Assembly: GCA_041394905.1 (NCBI GenBank)
Contig: JAWKHJ010000029.1
Location: 6,305 to 70,304 of the forward strand
DNA length: 64,000 nt
From: RI-231 sp041394905
Lineage (GTDB): Bacteria; Acidobacteriota; Terriglobia; Bryobacterales; UBA6623
Direction of reading: 5' to 3'
Shown here piece after piece: positions 27,211 to 38,256 of the stretch. Under the pieces are notes generated by a model. That model was not told the origin of the DNA and did no database searches. It saw nothing but the letters and a program-made list of their open reading frames with translations. The translations under genes and the position numbers were made by a program. Position 1 is the first letter of the stretch. Each line of letters starts with the position of its first letter.

Positions 27211-28797
27211 CTAGCTCTTCAGCTCCGCCCAATCCACCACGCCCGCGCGGGCGGCCCAGTCGGCGTAGACCTTCTCCATCTCCGCCACCTTCTCGGGCAT
27301 CTTGCCCGCCTGATCGTCCAGTTCGCTACGATCGGCCGCAAGGTTGTAGAGCTCCCACTGGCTGCCGTTGCGCGCGACGAGCTTCCAGTCGCCCATGCGC
27401 ACGGCGCGGTTGCCCTGGTGCTCCCAGAACAAGGCGTCGTGGGGCTCGCGCTTCCCTTCCTCGAAGATCGGCCGCAGGCTCTTGCCTTCCACGGGCGTCT
27501 TGTCTGCGGGATAGTCCGCGCCGGCGAGATCGAGACAGGTTGCCATCACGTCGATGATGTGGCCGGGCGAGTCCGTCCACGAGCCCGCCGGTTGGGTGAT
27601 GCCGTTGGGCCAGTGGCAGATCAGCGGCGACGAGATGCCACCCTCGTGCACCCAGCTTTTGAAGCGCCGAAACGGCACGTTGGAGGCGTTCGCCCACGGC
27701 AGACCGTAGGCGTCGAACGAAGTGGATGGGCCGGGCATGGCGTTGGGGTCGCCCCAGGTGTTGCGCGGCGTGCCCTGCGGGATATCCGCCGTCTCGTGGC
27801 AGCCGCCGTTGTCGGCCAGAAAAAGGACCAGCGTGTCGTCCATCTTCCCGAGCGAGCGGACCTTGTCGAGCACACGACCGATGGCGCGGTCCATGGCGGT
27901 GATCTGGGCGGCGTAGACCTCCATGCGGCGCTGCTCGAGAGCCTGGTTTTCCGCCTGCTCCCACGGCATCGACTCCTCGTCGCGCGGGCTCAGGGGCCAC
28001 GAAGCGTCGATCACGCCCATCTCGCGCATGCGGTTGTAGCGCTGTTCGCGTAGAGCGTCCCAGCCCATGGCGTACTTGCCCTGGTAGGCGGCAATGTCCT
28101 CCTCACGTGCGTGCAGCGGCCAGTGTGGCGCGGTAAAGGGCAGGTAGAGGAAGAACGGCGCATCGCCGGAGGCGCTCTCGTCGAGAAATCGGACTGCGTG
28201 GTCCGCAAAGGCGTCGGTCATGTAGAACGAGCCGTCGTCGGGCGGAGTCCAGGGCTCGCCGTCGAGCGCCATCTGACGCGCCGTATCGAGCTTGAAGTAG
28301 TTCGAGCCGCCCGAGATGAGCCCGAAGGCGCGCTGGAAGCCGCGCTTGTCCGGCCAATGCTCGGGCGTCTCGCCAACGTGCCATTTGCCGGAAATCATCG
28401 TGACGTAGCCGGCCGGCGCGAGGGCCTCGGCGATGGTGACGCACTTGTCGTTGAGGTAGCCCTGATAGCCGGGAGCCCCAAGTCGCTGACCATATGGCCC
28501 ACCGGCCTGATGCTGGTAAAGGCCTGTCATGAGCGACGCGCGCGTGGGGCAGCAGCGAGCGGCGTTGTAGAACTGCCGAAAGCGCAGCCCCCGCGCGGCG
28601 AGGGCGTCGAGGTTGGGCGTTTGGACCTCGCCGCCATAGCAGCCGATGTCGCTGAAGCCCATGTCGTCCGCCATGATCAGCAGCACGTTGGGGCGCTTGG
28701 CGGCCTGTTCGGCGGGTTGGCTCGTCTCACCGCAGGCGGCAAGACCGGCGGCGAGGCCGAGGCTCGAGAGAAACTGGCGGCGGGTCGAGAGGTCCAT
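27211..28797 (-). CDS. Tat-exported arylsulfatase-type sulfatase
   Basis: 528 residues from the ATG at 28797. The leader STRRQFLSSLGLAAGLAAC combines a twin-arginine motif with a lipobox, so the protein is exported folded and probably lipid-anchored. The sulfatase signature is CCPTRASLMTG: C82 is the residue converted to formylglycine in the C-X-P-X-R motif. Metal ligands are in LLIMADDMG and LFLADNGG; further signatures are SGKWHVGE and NRAVRMGDWKLV. It removes sulfate esters, likely from polysaccharides outside the cytoplasm. It stands alone and divergent from the yjbQ-like gene. The activating enzyme for formylglycine is not in the window. Confidence 0.88.
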   Translation of the reverse strand: MDLSTRRQFLSSLGLAAGLAACGETSQPAEQAAKRPNVLLIMADDMGFSDIGCYGGEVQTPNLDALAARGLRFRQFYNAARCCPTRASLMTGLYQHQAGGPYGQRLGAPGYQGYLNDKCVTIAEALAPAGYVTMISGKWHVGETPEHWPDKRGFQRAFGLISGGSNYFKLDTARQMALDGEPWTPPDDGSFYMTDAFADHAVRFLDESASGDAPFFLYLPFTAPHWPLHAREEDIAAYQGKYAMGWDALREQRYNRMREMGVIDASWPLSPRDEESMPWEQAENQALEQRRMEVYAAQITAMDRAIGRVLDKVRSLGKMDDTLVLFLADNGGCHETADIPQGTPRNTWGDPNAMPGPSTSFDAYGLPWANASNVPFRRFKSWVHEGGISSPLICHWPNGITQPAGSWTDSPGHIIDVMATCLDLAGADYPADKTPVEGKSLRPIFEEGKREPHDALFWEHQGNRAVRMGDWKLVARNGSQWELYNLAADRSELDDQAGKMPEKVAEMEKVYADWAARAGVVDWAELKS

Positions 28798-28836
28798 TGC
28801 AGCGCCTGTTATAGCACGGACTGGTAGCATGTACGC

Positions 28837-29256
<420 letters not shown>

Positions 29257-29261
29257 AGAGG

Positions 29262-29753
29262 ATGTCTATGTCTGCAATCGATCCACATTCGGTCGCTATG
29301 CTGCGGCACGCCGTGGCGACGCTGGCGTATCGCTCGGGGAAGGCCTTGCGGGACGCGCCGGAAGGCTTTGGAGACTTCCAGGCAGGATCCGGCGCGCGCA
29401 CGCCGGTAGAGATCCTGGCGCACATGGGCGACCTGCTCGAGTGGGCGCTCTCGATCGCAGACGGAAAACCCAACTGGGGGCCCGCCGCCCCGCAGTCCTG
29501 GGACAAGGAGTGCAAGCGCTACTTCTCGGCGCTCGCGGCCTTCGACGCGCGCCTGGCTTCGCACGAGCCAATTCAGCGTACGCCGGAGCGGCTGCTACAA
29601 GCCCCCGTTGCCGATGCACTCACCCACACGGGACAACTCACCCTGATGCGCCGCATGGCCGGCTCGCCCGTCCGCGGAGAGAACTACTACGTGGCCCCCA
29701 TCGCGGCAGGCAAAGTCGGGCCGGATCAGGATCCGCCGCGCTCGGAGTTCTAA
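29262..29753 (+). CDS. DinB-like metal-binding four-helix protein
   Basis: 163 residues. A helical bundle with metal-ligand histidines in EILAHMGDLLEWAL and ALTHTGQLTLMRRMAG, the spacing seen in the DinB/YfiT superfamily. Members are thiol-dependent S-transferases or damage-inducible proteins of unknown activity. It is co-transcribed with the YjbQ-like gene. It ends 7 bp from the stop of the convergent dehydrogenase gene. Confidence 0.75.
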   Translation: MSMSAIDPHSVAMLRHAVATLAYRSGKALRDAPEGFGDFQAGSGARTPVEILAHMGDLLEWALSIADGKPNWGPAAPQSWDKECKRYFSALAAFDARLASHEPIQRTPERLLQAPVADALTHTGQLTLMRRMAGSPVRGENYYVAPIAAGKVGPDQDPPRSEF

Positions 29754-29760
29754 CTGCGCG

Positions 29761-31883
29761 CTATTGCGGCAGGGCGAACGCCACGTATTTGCCGCCTGAA
29801 GGGGCGCCGCTCTTGCCGCCTCCCGCGCCGATCACGACAAACTGGCGGCCGCCGGCTTCGTACATGGCCGGGGTGGCGTTGCCGGACGCCGGTAGCAGGG
29901 TCTCCACAACAGCTCGCCCGTGCGCTTGTCGAAGACGCGGAACTTGCGGTCATGGTTCGTCGCGCCGATGAAGAGCAGGCCGCCGGCGGTGACGATGGGG
30001 CCGCCGTAGTTCTCGGTGCCGGTGGTGGGCACGCCCTGTTCGGCCAGCTCGGGGTATTCGCCAAAGGGGATGCTCCAGGCGATTTCGCCCTTGTCCATGT
30101 CGATGGCGTTGAGCGTGCCCCAGGGCGGCTTGATGGCCGGATAGCCGTCGGGGTCGAGGAACTTGTTGTAGCCGTCGTGGGTGAGCGGCAGGTCGTAGGG
30201 CGAAGTCGGCGTCTGCGGCGACGGCGCTGTCGTCTTCGCCGGTCAGCACGAACTTGGCGATCGCCGCCACGGCGGAGTCGCCCAGATGCGCGAAGCCGGG
30301 CATGCGGCCAACGCCTTTGTTGATGATCTGCTCGAGCGCTGGGCCATCGAAGCGCGCGCCCAAATCCGTGAGCGCCGGGAACTCCGGCGGCGTGCCGCTG
30401 CGGTCGTCGAGGTGGCAGGCGGCGCAGTTGCTCTGGTAGAGCCGCTTGCCGTTCATGTTGCCGCCGACGGTGCGTTTCTCATAGACGCGCAGGATCCAGG
30501 CCATCTCGTTGGCGTTCACGTAGTAGAGCCCGGTCTCGGGGTCGAAGGCTTGCCCGCCCCACTCCGCGCCGCCGTCAAAGCCGGGGAAGACGAACGTGCC
30601 TTGCGGCCCCGGCGGCGTGAACTGCGGTCCGGTGCGCACTTTGCGGAAGCGCTCTAGAGCTGCTTTGTGCGCTTCGGGCGTGCGGTCGGTCAGCAGCTCT
30701 TCGGTCACCTGTTGCCGCGAGAACGGCGGCGGCGCGGTGGGCAGCACTTGCTTTTTCGCGAGCTTCTCTCCGGGTGCGCCGTCGCCGGGCGCATCGACCT
30801 CTTCGAGCGGGAAGAGCGACTCGCCCGTCTCGCGGTCGAACACGAAGACGAAGCCGGACTTAGTTGCCTGCGAGACGGCGTCGATCAACTTGCCGTCGCG
30901 CTCGACCGTAATCAAGGACGGCGGGGTCGGAAAATCGCGGTCCCAGACGTCATGCTTCACCGCCTGGAAGTGCCGCACACGCTCGCCCGTCTTGGCGTTC
31001 AGGCACAACAGGGTATTGGCGTAGAGATTGTCGCCCGGGCGGTTGCCGCCCCAGAAGTCAAAGGCCGCCGAACCGGTTCCGGCATAGACCAAACCACGCT
31101 CGGCGTCGAGCGCCATGCCGGCCCAATTGTTGGCGCCGCCGGAGATCTGCCAGTTGTCCTCGGCCCAGGTCTCGTAACCCGGCTCGCCCGGATGCGGCAG
31201 CGTGTGGAAGCTCCAACGCAGCTCGCCGGTGCGCGCGTCAAAGGCGCGGATGTCGCCAGGAGCGCTGGGCAGGCCTTCGCTCGTGATGCTGCCGACGATG
31301 AGCATGTCTTCGAAGACGACGCCTGGCGTGGTCAGCCCAACGCTGAGCGTCTCCGGGTCACGGCCCAGGTGCTCGCGGAGGTCGATCCAGCCCTCGCCGC
31401 CGAACTCGGGCACGGGCTTGCCGGTCTTGGCGTCGAGCGCGAAGAGCGCGTGCTTCATCGCGAAGTAGACGCGCGCGTCGTCGCCGTCGCTCCAGTACAT
31501 CAAGCCGCGGTTGCGATGCTTGCCGCCGGGGTCCTTGCCGTCGATCAACGGCTTGAACGACCATCGCTCCTCGCCGGTGGCGGCGTCGAGGGCGAACACA
31601 CGCAGGCGCGGGCTGGAGGCGAAGAGCAGCCCGTCGACGACGATGGGATTGCACTGCATCTCCGAGCCTTGGAAGTCGTCGCCCGTGTCGTACGTCCAGG
31701 CGACTTGTAGCTTGTCGACGTTGTCGCGGTTGATCTGGTCGAGGCGCGAATAGCGGATCTGGTCGTTGCCGCCGCCGTAGATTTCCCAGCCGGTGTAGCC
31801 GGAGGTGGGGCGTGGCGCGCGGGTTGGTTGCCGCAGGCGACGACGAGGAGCAGGACGGCAAGGCAAGAGTTTCGGATGAACAT
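29761..31883 (-). CDS. PQQ-dependent dehydrogenase with embedded cytochrome c domain (frameshifted)
   Basis: About 705 residues. The ATG at 31883 gives a lipoprotein leader (NSCLAVLLLVVACGN). Beta-propeller blades follow with typical PQQ motifs: GWEIYGGGNDQIRYSRLDQI, FALDAATGEERWSFKP, NNWAGMALDAERGLVYAGTG and VKHDVWDRDFPTPPSL. A c-type haem site lies inside the chain (YQSNCAACHLDDRSG), followed by an axial Met region (GRMPGFAHLGD). The propeller then resumes (FGEYPELAEQGVPTTGTENY) to GKYVAFALPQ. This matches membrane-bound quinoprotein glucose-type dehydrogenases of acidobacteria that oxidise sugars or alcohols in the periplasm. Three small indels (near 31800, 30210 and 29920) break the frame, most likely sequence errors. 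Confidence 0.8.
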
Positions 31884-31990
31884 GGGAAACGCTATTGTAC
31901 GCGGCTGGGCAACGACGGCAGAGCCGCCTGCGCGAGCGGGCGGTCCGGCGCGACTCTTCCGCCGGTCCCCGGTTTGCACCGGGGGCTCTG

Positions 31991-34900
31991 TTAGTTTTCG
32001 AAGGACTTATCCGGGTAAGGCGGTGCGGCAGGCCGCGGCGGCGCTCCTTCTCGATCTTCTCGAGCAAGTGTTGGACGGCGGCCTCGAGCTGCCGGTCTTT
32101 GCCTTCGAAGGTCTCGTGGGGCAGGTTGTCCACCTCGATGTCGGGGACGACGCCGTGGCCTTCGATCAGCCAGTCGCCCTCGGGGCCGAAAACGCCAACC
32201 TCCGCGGCGGACGCGATGCCTTTGTCGACCAGGAAGTTGTCGAAGGAGAGCCAGATTTCCCCGCCCCAGGTGCGCGTGCCGATCACTTTGCCCAGGCCAA
32301 GCCGGCGGAAACCTTCCGCGAACGCCTCGCCGTCTGACGCTGTGTAGTGGTCGATCAGCGACGCCATGTGGCCGTTGAAGGCGTACTGCATGTTCCACAC
32401 TGGATCGCTGCCGCGCGGCTTCCAGTAGAACCAGGCGCGGCGCATGAGCCGGCTGAGCAGCCAACTGTCGATGTTGCCGCCGCGGTTGTGGCGCACGTCG
32501 ATGATCAAGCCCTTGCGGTTGAACACCGGATAGAACTGCCGCGCCCACTGCGCCATGTTGGCCGCGCCCATCGCCGCAGGTGGACGTACCCGATCTGGCC
32601 ATCGCTGAGCCGGTCCACCTCTAGCCGACGCGTATACTCCCACTCCTCGTAGCGCAAGTCGGCTTCCTGGCTCGCGGAGATCGGCTCCACGATCACCTCG
32701 CGCTCTTCGCCTCCGGGCGCACGCACGCGCAGTCGTACCTGCTTGCCGGCTTTGTCGCGCAGGAGCATCCCGATGTCCGGCTGATCGAGCGTCGCTTGCC
32801 CGTCGATCGCGAGCAGCACAGCGCCCTCGGCGACGGCCACGCTCGGCTTGGCCAGCGGAGCGGCCTGATCGGGCAAGTCGGGGTCGTGGCGGTAGATGTG
32901 GTCCACGCGATAACCGCCGGCCGCTTCGTCGCGCGCGAGCAGAGCGCCCAATTTGGCTGGCTCCACCTTGTCCGGCGTTTCGCGATGGATCCCCGCCGCG
33001 GACGAAGATATGCAGCGCGCTGAGCTCGCCTACAAGTTGCTCGATGAGGTCGGAAAGCTCGGCGCGGTCGGTGACACGCGCCACCAGCGGCTCGTATTTG
33101 TCGCGCATCGCCTTCCAGCGCACGCCGTGCATCGCTGGGTCGTAGAAGTAGTCGCGCTCAAGCCGCCAAGCGTCCACGAACATCTGGCGCAGCTCTTCAC
33201 GCGGGTCCACGGCGAACTTCCAATTGGCGAGCTTTACGTCCGCCTTGGCCAGTTCCTTCGGGTCTTTGGGCACAGGCTTGTCGGCCGCGTAAACGCTGAT
33301 CTTCTTCTCGCGCCGCACCATCAGCTTCTTGCCGTCCCGCGAGAGCCGGAAGTCGCGAATGTCCTCGGCCACCGTTTCCGGCTTGGCGTCGGGCTCGTTG
33401 CCGATGGAGAAGCTCATGAGCGTGCGCTTGTTTTTGTTCACGCGGTCCACGCTGAGCCAATAGAGATTCTTGGCCGTCAGCTCGAGATTGCCGTAGTCGC
33501 CCGGCGGTACGGGGGTCTGTTCGATACGGCTCTGGAGCCCGTCTAGATCGATCTCGACGCGAACCTTCTTCTCGTTCTCTTCCTTTTTCTCTTCCTTGTC
33601 TTCCCCGCCCTTCTTCTCCTTCTCGTCGTCTTGCGGCTTCAGTTCGTCGTCGGGCTGGAAGGGCGAACGCAGCCCCTTCTCGAGCGCCACGACGTAGAGC
33701 CGGTCGGTCTTCGCGAAAAACGGCTCCGGCTGCCGCGGGCCCCAGGGGCTGGGAACGGTGGTAGAGAGCTCGCGGTCGGAGAAGAAGTAGATCCAATCGC
33801 CGTCGGGGCTCCAGGCTGGGTCGAAGCTGTTGTAGCGGTCGCTCGTCAGGTCGACGACGTTTCCCGTCTCGATTTCATACAAACGGATCTGATAGAACGT
33901 ATTCTCCGCCGGCTCGACGAAGGCCAGCCAGCGGCTGTCGGGCGAGAAGGCTAGGTCTTCGTAGCCGTCGCCGAACCCGTTGCTGGTCTGGCGCAGCAGC
34001 TTGTTCCGCTTCGTCTCCAGGTTCAGCAGGTAAAGCCGGTGGTTCTGGTCTTGTGTGCGCCAGCCATCTGCCATCGGGCGAGACCGTACCCTCTTTGGCG
34101 CAGGATTTCCCGTCGTCGCTGAGCTGCTCCGGTTGCCCGATGCCGTCGGCGGGCAGCTTCCAATACTCCACCTCGCCGCTTTCGTCCGACAACGGCATGA
34201 GCGATTTTCCGTCCGGCAGAAACTGCGCGTCGCGGTAGCGGACATCCGATTTCCGTGCGACTTCGATGAAGCGTCCCACTCCGGTCGGCGCCACGAATAT
34301 GCGCCCGCGCGCGGTCAAGGCGACGCGGTCGCCATCGGGCGAGACCTCCGTCGCGCTCAAGTAGTCGAACGGCTTGTCTTCCCACTTTTCGCGCAGTTGA
34401 TCGAGGTCCGACGCAATGCGGATGTCGAGGGTCGAGTCTTTGCCGCTGCGCAGGTCGAACAGGTGTAGGTCGGCCCCGAGCTGGTAGACGATGCGACCTC
34501 CGCCGATGGAAGGCGAAAGCGCGTCCCAGCCGCTGTGCTTCGTCAACTGCTTGAGTCCCTTGCCGTCCGGGCTCATCGACCACAGGTTCATCGTGCCGTC
34601 CCGGTCGCTCGAGAAGTAGAGCCGGCCGTCAAACCACATCGGATCGCGGCTCGCGCCGGCGAAGTCCGCCGTGAGCGCTTCGGCCTCCTGGCCATTCGAC
34701 CCAAATCGCCAGAGCTGCTGTACCGAGCCGCCTTTGTAGCGTTTGGTCGCGCTGCCCTGCAGCGGCAGGCGCGTGAAGAAGAGCGTCCCGCCAGCCTTGT
34801 CGTACACGCCTTGGTCAGCCTGGGCGAGCGGGATGCGGCGGATCTTACCGTCCAGACCCAGGGCGATCAACTCGCGGTTCGGCAGCCCGGCATACGAACC

Positions 34901-35296
34901 CGTCGAGATCAGGATTTCGCCTTCCGGGGTCCAGCCGCGCACCAAGTCGGCGCCGCCCTCCCAGGTGCGCCGCTCCGGCAGCCCGCCGGCCAAGGGCATG
35001 GTGTAAACCTCTTCCGGACCTTCGTAGCTCGCGTTGAAGGCGATCGTCGCGCCGTCGGGCGAGATCGCCGCGCGGATCTCCTCGCCAGGGTGCGTGGTGA
35101 GTCGCTGTGCAACGCCGCCCGCGACGCCGATCTTCCAAAGATCGCCCTCGGCGGTGAACACCACCGTATCTCCGTGGATCGCCGGACTGCGGTAGTAGCC
35201 CTTCGGGGCGTCGCCGACGGCCGCCTGGCTACCGAGCATCAATAGAAAAGCGAGGAATGGGACGGTCCGACCGCCCCAACGATGGAATAGGCGCAT
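31991..35296 (-). CDS. Tricorn-type protease, S41 family (frameshifted)
   Basis: About 1,100 residues. Signal peptide FLAFLLMLGSQAAVG, then two WD40/TolB-like propellers (SPAIHGDTVVFTAEGDLWKI, AAISPDGATIAFNASYEGPE, LAFSPDSRWLAFVEP). A highly charged insert follows (KEKKGGEDKEEKKEENEKK). The core has a Ser-His site region (GELSALH), a PDZ domain (AVAEGAVLLAIDGQATLDQ) and the catalytic S41 domain with RHNRGGNID and the nucleophile region LIDHYTASDGEAFAEGFR. The end reads PPYPDKSFEN at 31991, as in relatives. Frameshifts near 34065, 33000, 32585 and 32045 are needed, while all key residues remain. It degrades peptides, here probably in the periplasm. Divergence of residues argues for errors rather than decay. 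Confidence 0.85.
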
Positions 35297-35376
35297 GATG
35301 GGGAACCGAACGCTCGAAACCGCGCCCGGATACGCCCGAATATAACGCAGACCTCCCCGCGCAGCCTAAGGGGATC

Positions 35377-36261
35377 TCAGGCCCAGGGTGGATTTTCCGG
35401 CAGCAGCTTGTCGAACTCGGCGATGCGCGCCGCTTCGTAGTCGCCTGCGTAAGTCCCGGCAAAGAAGCGATCGAGCCCCTCGGCGTGCAGGCGCTCCCAC
35501 GACTCTTCTTCGTGCCCAGGGTTGATCGGGTAGAACAGGCAGTTCGACGCGCGCGCCGCCTTCAGGTCGCCCGGCGCATCGCCTACCATCAGGCGCTTGC
35601 CGTCACCGTATTTGGAGCCGCCGGCCATCGTGTTCAAGTGCTCGTTCTTCTTCCCAAGCTCCTGTCCCGCGATGATCTTCGGGTAGTGCACCATCTCGTT
35701 CTCTTCCCACTCGCGGATGAGCGCTTCGGTGGGCGTTCCCGAGACGACGGCCAAGTCCGCCTTGGCAATGATCATCTCTAGGCACTCGCGCACGCGCGGG
35801 AACGGAGGCACGCCTTCGACGATGTCCTTGACTTGGACGTTGACGGCCAGACTCCACTCCATCAAGCGGTCGAGCAACGGGTCGGAGTGGTCCTTCATGT
35901 ACTCGGTGAGGCCGGCGTTCGACGGCGGCAACCCCGAGGCCAGGAAGTCGTTGATCGGCTTCAGGTCCGGAATCTCGATGCCGCGCCGCATCGCGTCCGG
36001 CCAGGCGCGCAGCAGCTCGAGCGTACGCACCAATACCGGGAAGCGGTTCATGCCGCGCGCCACCGAGTACAGGTTGGAGAACTCCCAAGCTTGGCGCGCG
36101 AACTTCGCCGCCGCCTGCAGCTTGAAGTGCTTGATGAACATTGGAGTGAAGCACTCTTTGTGCTTGATCTCCATGGAGTCGAACACACACCCGTCGGAGT
36201 CGAGGCCGACGAAAAACGGGTGCTTGTTCGTAAAGTCTTCCAGCCGATGTACGAGCGCCAT
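35377..36261 (-). CDS. HAD-superfamily hydrolase adjoining gnd
   Basis: 294 residues from the ATG at 36261. HAD motif I is VGLDSDGCVFDSM (D21, D23), motif II is VVSGTPTEAL and motif IV is MVGDAPGDLKAAR. A large helical cap lies between motifs I and II. It should be a phosphatase acting on a small phosphorylated substrate, possibly a sugar phosphate given its neighbour. As written, the reading frame continues without a stop from the upstream gnd gene, but this apparent fusion is caused by an indel in gnd. With that corrected, gnd stops 8 bp before this ATG, so the two form an operon. Confidence 0.75.
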   Translation of the reverse strand: MALVHRLEDFTNKHPFFVGLDSDGCVFDSMEIKHKECFTPMFIKHFKLQAAAKFARQAWEFSNLYSVARGMNRFPVLVRTLELLRAWPDAMRRGIEIPDLKPINDFLASGLPPSNAGLTEYMKDHSDPLLDRLMEWSLAVNVQVKDIVEGVPPFPRVRECLEMIIAKADLAVVSGTPTEALIREWEENEMVHYPKIIAGQELGKKNEHLNTMAGGSKYGDGKRLMVGDAPGDLKAARASNCLFYPINPGHEEESWERLHAEGLDRFFAGTYAGDYEAARIAEFDKLLPENPPWA

Positions 36262-36269
36262 GCCTTGCC

Positions 36270-37674
36270 TTACTGATTCCAGTGCGAGTGGAACACGCCT
36301 TCTTGTCGAGTCGCGATAGTGTGCGCCGAAGCTGTCGCGCAGCGCCTGCAGCAGGTTGGCGGGCAGGAACTCCGAGCGATAGCTCTCTACGTAAGCAAGC
36401 GTCGCACCCAAGCAGGTCGCTGGAACTCCCGTCTTGGCAGCCACGCGCACCACCTTGCGCAGCGCCGGGCTCGTCTTGTTCACGATCTTCGTGAACTTGG
36501 GATGGACCATCAGGTTGGTCAGATCCGGATGCTCGGCGTAGGCCTTCTTGATTGGGTCGAGCAGGCGCGAGCGGATGATGCAGCCTTCCTTCCAGATCCG
36601 CGCCACTTCGGACAGATTCGTCCCGTAGTCGTATTCCTTGGAAGCGTGATAGATCAACGCCATGCCCTGCGCATAGCTCGCGATCATCGACAGATACAGC
36701 GCATCGAACAGGTCTTCGATCAGCGCCTTCTTGTCCTTCACCGTCTTCTGGTCCGGCCCTTTGATCAGCTTCGACGCTTCGAGGCGCAGCGGCTTCAAGC
36801 CAGAGAGGATGCGCGCCTCAACCGCCATCGAGAGCGTCGGGATCGGCATGCCCAGATCGAGGGCCGACTGAGCCGTCCACTTGCCGGTGCCCTTCTGGCC
36901 CGCCGTGTCGAGAATCTTCTCGACCAGCCAACCTTTGCCTTGGTCGTCCGCTTTGCCCAAGCACTGCGCGGTGATGTCGACCAGGAAACCGCCGACTTCG
37001 CTGTCGGTCCACTCCTGGAAGATCTTCTGGATCTTTGGCGTCGACAAGCCGGCGGACTTGCGCAGGATGTCATACACCTCGCAAATCACCTGCATGATGC
37101 CGTACTCAATGCCGTTGTGGACCATCTTGACGTAGTGGCCCGCCGACGAACGGCCGCAGTAGGTGACGCACGAACCGTCGTCCTTGGTCTTGGCGGCGAT
37201 CTTCTCGAGCACCGGCGCGATGCGCTGGTAGGCCTCATACTTGCCGCCGGGCATGATCGAAGGCCCCCATAGGGCGCCCTCTTCACCGCCGGAGATACCG
37301 CAGCCGACGAAGTGGAATCCCTTGGCGCTCAGCTCCTCGTTGCGGCGATTCGTGTCCGGGAAGTGCGAGTTGCCGCCGTCGATGATGATGTCGCCTTCGT
37401 CCAAATGAGGCGTAAGCGCATCGATCACGGCGTCGGTAGCCTTGCCAGCGGTCACCATCAGCAAAATGCGGCGGGGGCGCTCCAGACGCTGCACGAAGTC
37501 TTCGATGGACTGCGTGACGTAGACGTTCTTCCCTTGCGCCTTTGCGCGCATTTCGTTCGCATTGTCGTCGCTACGGTTGTAGGCGATGACAGGGAAGCCG
37601 TTACGTTCGATGTTGAGGGCCACGTTCTGGCCCATGACGCCGAGTCCGGCGACGCCGAAGTTCCCTTGAGACAT
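36270..37674 (-). CDS. gnd: 6-phosphogluconate dehydrogenase (2-bp deletion near its end)
   Basis: 468 residues once repaired. It oxidises and decarboxylates 6-phosphogluconate to ribulose 5-phosphate with NADP in the pentose phosphate pathway. The Rossmann motif GVAGLGVMGQNVALNIERNG lies near the start. The substrate and catalytic segment is SSAGHYVKMVHNGIEYGIMQ, and IKGPDQKTVKDKKAL follows. The family C-terminus FGAH-TIATRQEGVFHSHWNQ is encoded in the neighbouring frame and stops at 36270. Restoring two bases in the GC repeat near 36325 joins them. The start MSQGNFGVAGLG is at 37674. Full-length family member. Confidence 0.92.
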
Positions 37675-37739
37675 GGTGTTTGGCTGAGCTCCTCTCGCGT
37701 TCGGGGCGAATTTTCGATTGTAGCGGATCGAGTCAAGGG

Positions 37740-38213
37740 CTACCGCGCACGCGCAGCCGCATCGCGCGCCAACTCGTCGCAACGATTGTTGTCAGCGTGG
37801 TCGGCATGGCCTTTCACCCACTTCCAGTTGATCTTGTGGCGGCTGACGGCGGCGTCGAGCGCGACCCAAAGGTCCTGATTCTTCACCGGCTCCTTGGAAG
37901 CCGTCTTCCAGCCGCGCTTCTTCCAGTTGGCCATCCACTGAGTAATGCCGTTCTTCACATACTGTGAGTCGATCTCGAGCAGGATTTCGCAGGGCTCGTT
38001 GAGCGCGTTCAAGCCTTCGATCACCGCAGTGAGCTCCATGCGGTTGTTGGTGGTCTGCGGCTCGGCGCCAACGAGTTCCTTGGTCTTGCCGCCGAAGCGT
38101 AAGATAGCCGCCCAGCCACCAGGGCCAGGGTTGCCCAAACAAGAACCGTCCGTGATCAGTGTGATTTGCTTCAAATGTCGATTGTAGCCAGCGCAACCGG
38201 ACTGGAGTCGCAT
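37740..38213 (-). CDS. rnhA: Ribonuclease HI
   Basis: Cleaves RNA in RNA-DNA hybrids. All four acidic catalytic residues are visible: D in LITDGSCLGNPGPGGW, E in NNRMELTAVIEGL, D in LEIDSQYVKNG and D in HADHADNNRCDELAR. The stretch KKRGWKTASKEPVKNQDLW matches the basic handle region. The start is uncertain: an ATG at 38213 gives a 19-residue extension before KQITLITDG, while a TTG at 38174 gives the usual length. It lies just before gnd on the same strand and may be co-transcribed with it. Confidence 0.93.
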   Translation of the reverse strand: MRLQSGCAGYNRHLKQITLITDGSCLGNPGPGGWAAILRFGGKTKELVGAEPQTTNNRMELTAVIEGLNALNEPCEILLEIDSQYVKNGITQWMANWKKRGWKTASKEPVKNQDLWVALDAAVSRHKINWKWVKGHADHADNNRCDELARDAAARAR

Positions 38214-38256
38214 CGCCACAAAGCCGCGCCCGTTCCGCGCGCGGGAAATGGCGCGG

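Noticed and set aside
29950..34245. A single 1,431-codon open frame joining Tricorn and quinoprotein dehydrogenase sequence
   Set aside because: It is a frameshift artefact. The Tricorn gene has its own family-type end at 31991 and the dehydrogenase its own lipoprotein signal at 31883. The linking stretch is Arg-rich out-of-frame sequence.
35377..37674. Apparent fusion of 6-phosphogluconate dehydrogenase and a HAD hydrolase
   Set aside because: The normal dehydrogenase C-terminus with a stop (36270) is present in the adjacent frame, followed 8 bp later by an ATG. A 2-bp deletion near 36325 explains the read-through.
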